A DNA stretch of 64,000 nt, taken from NCBI GenBank assembly GCA_023362775.1, contig JALMGJ010000005.1, positions 62,811,463 through 62,875,462 on the forward strand. Direction: 5' to 3'. The notes beneath the pieces are model-generated. The model was not told the DNA's origin. It saw only the letters and a list, made by a program, of their open reading frames with translations, and ran no database searches. Every line of letters begins with the position of its first letter. Position 1 is the first letter of the stretch. Source of the DNA: Charina bottae (Eukaryota > Chordata > Lepidosauria > Squamata > Charinaidae). This document shows positions 56,226 to 64,000 of this stretch, one piece after another. The translations under genes and the position numbers were made by a program.

Positions 56226-58959
56226 TAAAATCTGTTATTTTTTCAAAATCAGATTATATATTGCTCCATAATGAGCTGGACTATATTGTTAAATTCAGCA
56301 CAGAAAACTGAATGAGCAAATGTTGAAACTGACTGGATGGTACAGAGTATATGACAGCATGATACACACCAATATTTAATTACTGAACAAAATATGTTCA
56401 ATAAATTTTACACTGATATTGATGGAATATAGTTTACTTGATGACTTTAGTCATATGCTATCTGATTAAAATTCCTTTGTTATGAGAGCAGCTTTCTTCA
56501 GGCAGGCAGTGTCACTAGGAAACAGGTCAGCTTTACGCATCTCACATAATTGTGCATAAATTTTTCTCATAGTTCTTTTGCATAAGCTTTTTGTGAGCAA
56601 AGATTATAATGACACACAGGTGAAATGAATACATCACCTCAACTAATCTTAATATTTCAAGACAGAGCGTATAACTTTTCATCTCCTATGTGTAATACAG
56701 CTGCTGCCAAAGCCAGAGCAGCTGTTCAGACTGTCTTATCAGATAAAAAGCTAATAACACAATTACGTATTCCTGAATTCTGTAATTCCAAATCACTTAA
56801 TTCTTGACACAAATATTATGCCCAAAGTAGAAAATAAGATGAAATAAATTATGTCTAAATATGCATTGCAAGTTATTGGGGATAGAAATAATCCTTAGCT
56901 ATTATAAATAGCATATTGCTAGTATTTTATTTCTAAATGAAAATTCCAGTCCAAAACAAGCCAGCTCTTAGTGTTTGTCTTGTGGCAGAATGAATTTAAA
57001 AAAGCATATTATGATATGAACATTATGCTGTCCAGATTAATTTTATAAGAATAATAGAAGAAAACACACAAATAAATATTGATTTTGGAGTTTGCAGTTG
57101 CTTCTGTATTGGCATTGTAATCAATCACAAAATAAAACAATCAGCAGCGGAAATGTATTATCCAGATTGGCATAAATGGATTAGATATTAGATACCACAA
57201 ATTTGTCCTGTTGACTATTTATGTTCATAGTTAGGGCCTTGTTCAGGCCTCCAGTTGAGCACATGGAGGGTTCAAACTAGGGAGGGGATGAGGTTGTTCA
57301 TGCAGCCTCACCTACCTGCCCAATCTCCAGCTGTTCATCTGGAGATCTGAGGTATGCCTGTAGTCACATATGCGTGAACTTGAATGCAGCAGTCTATGTG
57401 AATCAGGTCCCTAATAACGTCGGGTTCCATTCCAAGCAAAGAGCTTTCATTCAGTCAAAGAAATACAACTTCTTTCAGACCTCCAGCTGCATGCATGATG
57501 GTCAGGGAGAATAAAGGGCAGGTCCAACATGTACAAGCCAATTTTCTACCTAGCATGAGATCACAGCATATTCAGCAAAATCCCTAAACGGGGTTTCTTT
57601 CTTTTGATTAGGATTTAATCTTACCACTAAATTTGTACTAAGGGTGTTCATAGACATAGGTTCATGATGAATTGTTTGTTTCTGAAATATATTGTGTAAG
57701 AAGGAATAAACACATGACTTCAAATTTAGTTATATCCTTTGAGTTATAGGTTAAACAATAACATTTAATTAACAGAAACCACTCTAACAAAGTCAAATAA
57801 ATCCTACTAAAGTCTCTATTCTATAAAAACTAACAAAATATTCAGGGCATGTTGATGAATTCAGTATTTCTATCTCTATTTCTATCTCCAGTTATACCTA
57901 TTGGTGAATATATACAGGTATCACAGGTTTGTGATTTATTGTAGTACAGTAATTCAATTATACTCTGATGTAAGTGCTAATAAAACCATTTTTTCCTCTT
58001 GGCTGAGGCAAACATTGGAGAACTCAAGTGAAACATCCACATACTGTATATATATATATACACTGGCAAAAGCAGACAGGAGAGATCACAAGACCACTGA
58101 GATTAGAGGATTCATGTATTCACTGAACGTGTGAAATAGCAGCATGATCATAACCATGTTGATAGGCTCACAGGCAAAAATAAAACAATAGAAAAGTAGA
58201 GTGGAGGATCTTTAGAGTGGAAAAAGTACAGAGTCTCTATTTCCCATCTTTCTTCTCTTCTCAAAGTTCCTTCCATCTTTCTTTGTAAGACTTAGTCTCT
58301 AGTCTCCTGATTTTCTTCCTCTGGATTTGTTCCTCTTTGTCTGATTCCTTTTTAAAGTGGATGCCCAGACCTGGACAAAATGCTCAAGGTGGGAGTCTGT
58401 CCTATGCAAAATAAATTGGAACTATTACTTCCTGTGATTTAAAAACTATTTCTATTAATGCACCCTAAGATTGCTTCTGTCTTTTTCTTAGGTACTATTG
58501 CCATACAAGTTATCTTCTATTACCACACCAGCTACCACTTCATTTCATTTCATTTCCATCTCCTAAGTAAAAAACATTGTGCTTTTCTTTATTATTCATT
58601 TTGTTATTTTCAACCCATTGCTCTTAACATATCAAGCAGGGAGTTGTATGTCGTGGCCAAATAACAACTTCAAACTCTAATGCTACAATTCTAATGGCTA
58701 TTTGCCTAACTTTGTAGTGGTGAAAAGGCTTCTGCATTCATAACCAAGACAATGTCAACATGATACTGGAAGATGAGGCCTCTAGGTCTTAAAGTATCCA
58801 ACAGGCTATTTGGAAATAAGGAGGTCAATATACTGTAAGCAGTACTGGTGCTTTTTTTGAGGCTGGATTAAGTCAAAAGAATATCCAACTGTTGATGTGG
58901 TCAGAGATAAAAGGAAAATTTGGTAGCAAAGATTCCAGTGACCTATAATTAGACATCTT
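56226..58959. other. DOCK1 intron, no recognised feature
   Basis: Long AT-rich intron. A (TA)n of about seven units lies at 58045-58058. I searched by eye for the next DOCK1 exon and did not find it. Confidence 0.5.
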
Positions 58960-61170
58960 TTTTTTTGTGCTGTATCAACAAAGATGGAAAAATTCTATTC
59001 AATCAGCAAAAGCAAGTCCTGGTGCTGATTGTGGCTCAGATCATAAATTCTTTCTTACAAAATTAAGCTAAAGAAAACAAATAATGTAATCAGACAAGAT
59101 ACATCCTCAGCAATATTCTGTATGATAATGCAGTGAAAGTTTAAAAAAACAGATTTAATAGATTAGGTTTGATAAAATGTCTGAAGAACTCTAGACTGAA
59201 ATTCATTACATCATTAAACATGAAACAAAAATATCTCAAAATGCAAAAAGCAAAAGAAGCCAAATTGTCTTTCTGCTGATATATTGAAAATAGCTAAAGA
59301 AAGGCGGATAGCAAAAGACAACAGAGACAAAGGAAAATTTTGCCCAACCAAATGCTGAGTTCTAGAAAAGAGAAAAAAGAAACGAGTTATATTTAAAGGC
59401 AGAGCAAAGAATTGATAACAATTGGATGGGGTGGGCAAGAGATTTGTTTAAGAAAATTACCAATATCCAGGGAATCTTTCGTGCAAAGATGGGCACAATA
59501 AAAAATAGAGAAATAAACATCTGCTAGACAAAGCTATAAAGAAAAATGGTATAAATAAGCATAAGAATTGCCCCCCTCCAAATCTACAAATTGATGATAC
59601 ATATGAAGGACTAGAAAATATTGCTAACAACAAAACTGCAGAAATGAAATACCAACAGAACTGTTAGAAGCTTTGCACGATAATTACTAATTTGCAGTTA
59701 GTAAACAGATGTGGCAAATGCAGCAAGGCTAAGGAACTGGAAAAAATCAATTTAAATTCCAGCATCAAAAATCTGTACTGCTAAAAATTGTTCAAGCTAC
59801 CAAACAATTGCAGATACCTCACATGATAATGAGGAAATACTCAAGGTTTTGCATTCTATGCTTCAACAATCCATGGAACAAGAACTGTCAGATGTACAAG
59901 CTGGATTCAAAAGAGGCAGAGGCACCCGAGATCACATTGCTAATATCTTCTAGATAATGGAGAAGGCAAAAGAGTTCCCAAAAGACATCTGTTTAACTCT
60001 ATTGATTATTCTAAGGCTTCTTACTATACAGATCACAACAAATTGTCCATAGCACTTAAAAAGATGGGTGTACAGGCCATCTTGTCTGCCTATTGAAAGA
60101 AAATCTATGATGAGTAAGAAGCAATAGTTAGAATACAATACGAAGCAACTAAATGGTTCTAATTTGAGAAATTAGTGTACCAAGATGTTATACTGTCTCC
60201 TTATCTAGTTATATGAAGGGGAAATCCTGGACTAGAAGAAATAGGAATTGGAATTAAACTGGCTGGGATAAACATCAGCAACCTTATAGACATTTATTTA
60301 TTTCTTTAATAAATTTATATGGCCGCCCAACTCACATACAGTGACTCCAGGCGGTTTACAAAATTAAAATCCACAATATAAAAAACCCATCAACCCACCC
60401 CCCATGGCGGCTACAAACACAATCAGATCAGCCACTTGATCAGCTCCATCTCAACCTGGGGTCCCCAGGCCCGCTGACAAAGCCATGTCTTTAGGCCTTT
60501 CGGAAAAGTATCTAAGTGGGGGACAATCTAGTCTCTGGGAAAATAATGTTCCACCGGGAGGGAGCCACCACAGAGAAAGCCCTTTTTCATGGTCCCACTA
60601 GATGAACTTCCCTCATAGAAGGGACCCGTAACATACCTTGCTTCCCTGTTCTGGTGGGCCGGGTAGATGTAACTGGGGAAAGGTGGTCCTTCAAATAACC
60701 AAATAAGACATGCTGGTGATACCTCTTTGATGGCTGCAAGCAAGGAAAACGTAACAAATCCTTATTGAAGGTGAAAGAAGATAGTGTAAAAGCCACTGTA
60801 CTGCTTAATATTAAACAAAACTAAGATAATGTCAATGGACAATGCCAGCCCAATGCAAATAGGTAGAGATGAAGTAATAACAGACTTTAACTTCCTATGC
60901 TCAAAAATTCACAGGAATGGTGACTATAGTCATGAAATAAAGAGAGATCTGGGAGAAAGACTAAGGCAGATGTAGACAATATATAAAAGTGGAGAAACAC
61001 CACACTGATAACAAATGTACATATTATCAAGGCCATGGTTTTCCCAATTGTAACATATCACTGTAAAAGTTGGACAATCAAAAAGGCTGACTTAAGAAAA
61101 AAAATATGCCTTTAAATTGTAGTGTGTAGAAAATTGTTAAGAATATTTTGGACTAAAAGAATTATTCAGT
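58960..61170 (+). pseudogene. ancient BovB/RTE LINE, plus strand, heavily decayed
   Basis: The DNA follows BovB from the end of the endonuclease (GTGGCTCAGATCATAAATTC, corresponding to the GSDHE motif) through the RT (CAAGCTGGATTCAAAAGAGG, GATTATTCTAAGGCTTCTTA) to the C-terminal region near 61140 (TTTTGGACTAAAAGAATTAT). Stops and indels are frequent. The catalytic box reads YAGDTSLMAAS across an insertion. It is much older than the other BovB copies. It is interrupted at 60288-60703 by a CR1/L2-like fragment and is followed at 61172 by a younger BovB. Confidence 0.75.
60288..60703 (-). mobile_element. CR1/L2-like LINE 3' end nested in the old BovB
   Basis: Plus-strand text AATTTATATGGCCGCCCAAC, GTGACTCCAGGCGGTTTACA, TGGGGTCCCCAGGCCCGCTG and CCACCGGGAGGGAGCCACCA is the complement of a squamate LINE 3' region. 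It splits the BovB reading between 'ISNLI' and the catalytic YAGD box. Confidence 0.7.
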
Positions 61171-61171
61171 G

Positions 61172-63268
61172 CTAGATGAAGGCTGGGCCAAAGCCGAAAG
61201 GACGCTCAGTTGTGGATGTGTCTGGAAGTGGAAGGAAAGTCCGATGCTGTAAAGAACAATATTGCATAGGAACCTGGAATGTAAGATCTATGAATCAAGG
61301 TAAGCTGGATGTGGTCAAACATGAGATGACAAGATTGAACATCGACATCTTGGGAATCAGCGAACTAAAATGGACAGGAATGGGCGAATTTAATTCAGGA
61401 GACCATTATATATACTACTGTGGGCAAGAATCCCTTAGAAGAAATGGAGTAGCTCTCATAGTCAATAAAAGAGTGGGAAAGGCAGTACTGGGGTACAACC
61501 TCAAAAACGACAGAATGCTTTCAGTTCGAATCCAAGGCAAACCATTCAACATCACAGTGATCCAAGTCTACAGTATGCCCCAACCACTGATGCCGAAGAA
61601 GCTGAAGTTGATCGGTTCTATGAAGACCTACAACACCTTCTAGAACTAACACCAAAAAAATATTTCCTTTTCATCATAGGGGACTGGAATGCTAAAGTAG
61701 GAAGTCAAAAAATAACTGGAATAACAGGCAAGTTCGGCCTCGGAGTACAAAATTAAGCAGGGCAAAGGCTAATAGAGTTTTGTCAAGAGAACACGCTGGT
61801 CATAGCAAACACTCTTTTCCAACAACACAAGAGACGACGCTACACATGGACATCACTGTTAGGTGATGGTGGCTTTTGGGGTTCCAGGCTTGAAGTAATC
61901 CAAACACAACGTGTTGTAAGGCTAACAATATCTTTATTGATAGCATAAGGCAATAATGGATGTATGGTGCATTATTGCAAAAAGGAAAAAACAAAGCATA
62001 AGCAGAGTTCCATCACCAGAATGGAAAGAAAGCATCATGGTCTGTGCAAAGACCAGGCATAGTTACAGTTCAGATACAAAGTACATGTAGATAGCAGTCT
62101 ACATAGAGAAAGCATAGGAAGAACATAAGTGAGATGAATACCCATGGTTCATAGCTGAAATATACCCATGGTTCAGAATTCTGATTGGTTAAAATGGGCT
62201 AAGGTTACTTTTTCAGCTTACAGTTGTTGTACTTACTATAAACCGTCATGGGGTGGCGGTGTTGCATATTGGCTTTCCCTCGAGACTCTATTCTCATGGG
62301 AACAGGACTGATAACGTTTTGTTTTGGCTAGATGAACAGCAACACCTGTTATTTACGAGCTACTTTGTTATGGAAACGTGCTTGCAACAGAGGGGCTTGG
62401 AATTTTCCACTTTCAGGCCAGATTCATAGTGTAGAAATTCCATGCGTTTGATTCTGCATAGAATAACTTTACCAAATAACTTTAACAATCACCAGATGGT
62501 CAATACCGAAATCAGATTGATTATATACTTTGCAGCCAAAGATGGAGAAGCTCTATACAATCAGCAAAAACAAGACCTGGAGCTGACCGTGGCTCAGATC
62601 ATGAGCTTCTCATCGCAAAATTTAGGCTTAAATTGAAGAACGTAGAGAAAACCACTAGACCAATCAGGTATGACCTAAATCATATCCCTTATGAATAAAC
62701 AGTGGAGGTGAGGAATAGATTTAAAGGATTAGATCTGGTAGAAAGAGTGCCTGAAGAACTATGGATGGAGGTTCGTAACATTGTACAGGAGGCAGCAACT
62801 AAAACCATCCCAAAGAAAAAGAAATGCAAGAAAGCAAAGTGGCTGACTGATGAGGCTTTACAAATAGCTGAGGAAAGAAGGGAAGCAAAAGGCAAGGGAG
62901 AAAGGGAAAGATATAAACAACTGAATGCAGAATTCCAGAGAATAGCAAGGAGAGATAAGAAGGCCTTCTTAAATGAACAATGCAAAGAAATCGAGGAAAA
63001 CAATAGAATGGGGAAGACTAGAGATCTCTTCAAGAAAATCGGAGATATCAAGGGAACGTTTTGTGCAAAGATGGGCATGATAAAGGACAAAAAAGGCAGG
63101 GACCTAACAGAAGCAGAAGAGATTAAGAAGAGGTGGCAAGAATACACAGAAGAACTATACAAGAAAGATCTTAATATCCCTGATAAATACGATGGTGTGG
63201 TCACTGACCTTGAGCCGGACATCCTAGAGAGTGAAGTCAAGTGGGCCTTAGGAAGCATTACTAACAAT
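61172..63268 (+). pseudogene. RTE/BovB LINE, endonuclease to RT N-terminus
   Basis: An ATG at 61176 starts MKAGPKPKGRSVVDVSGSGR, followed by the APE-type endonuclease: YCIGTWNVRSMNQGKLDVV, LGISELKWTGMGEF (metal-binding Glu), GDHYIYYCGQESLRRNG, later GDWNAKVG and, after an LTR insertion, NQIDYI-type text and the GSDHE catalytic Asp-His near 62590. A frameshift at about 61590 and a TAA in 'GVQN*AGQRL' (61756) break it. The final part (62702-63268) is open and reads PEELWMEVRNIVQE, KKCKKAKWLTDEAL and DILESEVKWALGSITNN, then stops abruptly at an inverted junction. It is the only copy here with the 5' end of the coding region. Confidence 0.92.
61857..62487 (-). mobile_element. solo LTR (copia-related), 631 bp, TSD ATCAC
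   Basis: TGTTAGGTGATGGTGGCTTT begins the insert and AACTTTAACA ends it. ATCAC flanks both sides (61852-61856 and 62488-62492). The BovB endonuclease text ACATGGACATCAC|CAGATGGTCAA is restored when the insert and one duplication are removed. Blocks such as GATAGCATAAGGCAATAATG and TTCTGATTGG are shared with the copia LTRs at 31141 and 36026, so it is a related LTR family. No interior is present. Orientation is inferred from that similarity. Confidence 0.9.
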
Positions 63269-64000
63269 GTGTCCAACTCTTCATGATCTCATGGACCATA
63301 GCACGCCAGGCCTTCCTGTCCTCCACTGTCTCTCGGAGTTTACTCAAATTCATGTTCATTACATCGGTGATGCTATCTAACCATCTCATCCTCTGCCGTC
63401 CCCTTCTCCTTTTGCCTTCAGTCTTTCCCAGCATCAGGGTCTTTTCCAGTGAGTCCTCTCTTCGCATTAGGTGGCCAAAGTATTTGAGCTTCAGCTTCAG
63501 CATCTGTCCTTCCAATGAGCAGTCAGGGTTGATTTCCTTTAGGATTGACTGGTTTGACCTCCTTGCAGTCCAAGGGACTCTCAAGAGTCTTCTCCAGCAC
63601 CACAGTTCGAAAGCATCAATTCTTCGGCGCTCAGCCTTCCTTATGGTCCAGCTCTCACAGCCATACATTACTACTGGAAAAACCATAGCTTTAACTATAC
63701 GGACCTTTGTCGGCAAGGTGATGTCTCTGCTTTTTAATATGCTGTCTAGGTTTGCCATAGCTTTCCTCCCAAGGAGCAAGCGTCTTTTAATTTCATGGCT
63801 GCAGTCACCGTCTGCGGTGATCTTGAAGCCCAAGAAAATAAAATCTGTCACTGCTTCCATTTCTTCCCCTTCTATTTGCCAGGAAGTGATGGGACCAGAT
63901 GCCATGATCTGGGTTTTTTTAATGTTGAGTTTCAAGCCAGCTTTTGCACTCTCCTCTTTCACCCTCATCAAGAGGCTCTTTAGTTCCTCTTCACTTTCTG
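63269..64000 (-). pseudogene. RTE/BovB LINE ORF2 3' part, minus strand, runs off window
   Basis: The minus-strand frame from the window end to about 63270 reads VKEESAKAGLKLNIKKTQIM, YGCESWTIRKAERRR and MVHEIMKSWTHC. It is nearly identical to the same region of 51850-53720. The usual 3' tail (ACGACTGAACAACAAC) is missing: the sequence stops at TGTGTCCAACTC and abuts the plus-strand BovB at 63268. The rest of the copy lies beyond base 64000. Confidence 0.93.

Overview
This is vertebrate nuclear DNA, AT-rich and intron-dominated. The only host gene I can support is DOCK1 (Dock180) on the + strand. Eight consecutive coding exons are present, at 6068-6158, 13510-13629, 27439-27528, 30881-30985, 44905-45046, 45485-45563, 49825-49909 and 50841-50927. 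Together they give 799 nt of open, in-phase sequence, about 266 residues, with AG/GT boundaries at every junction. They cover the first part of the DHR-2 (Rac GEF) domain. The window opens inside an upstream intron and closes inside a downstream intron more than 13 kb long. The next expected exon, which carries the nucleotide-sensor region, was not found.

The repeats identify the host as a squamate reptile, probably a snake or close relative (inference). They include several RTE/BovB LINEs, Sauria SINEs ending in a BovB-like tail, a 5S rRNA-derived SINE, two tRNA-headed SINE families, CR1 fragments with the typical squamate 3' tail, and a 'CAGGTAGTCCTC' TA-flanked MITE.

Layout: 1-6067 is intron with SINEs, CR1 tails and a 172-bp hAT MITE. 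The next intron (6159-13509) holds an imperfect palindrome, a Penelope-like fragment and an old BovB. The intron at 13630-27438 holds a LINE C-terminus with a zinc finger, a TA-flanked MITE, the first copy of an unfamiliar element with a 36-bp tandem repeat, a Sauria hairpin, a Charlie-like hAT and a 46-bp perfect palindrome. The intron at 27529-30880 carries a second TA-flanked MITE. The intron at 30986-44904 contains a full-length, decayed Ty1/copia element on the minus strand (31141-36747, TSD GTTTT), CR1 fragments, the second 36-bp-repeat element, a GC-rich hAT MITE and an L1 tail. From 46 kb onward BovB dominates. Two nearly identical copies in opposite orientation flank the exons at 49825 and 50841. 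The last 5 kb is a stack of nested BovB copies, a solo LTR and an inverted BovB junction.

The most useful observations for follow-up are: (1) the inverted BovB pair that could promote circularisation of two DOCK1 exons; (2) the two copies of the 36-bp-repeat element on opposite strands; (3) a GC-rich hAT MITE inside one copia LTR, with a natural empty site in the partner LTR; and (4) perfect or near-perfect hairpins built from retroelement ends. No bacterial, CRISPR or viral gene system is present. Family assignments come from recalled sequence features and were not tested by database search.
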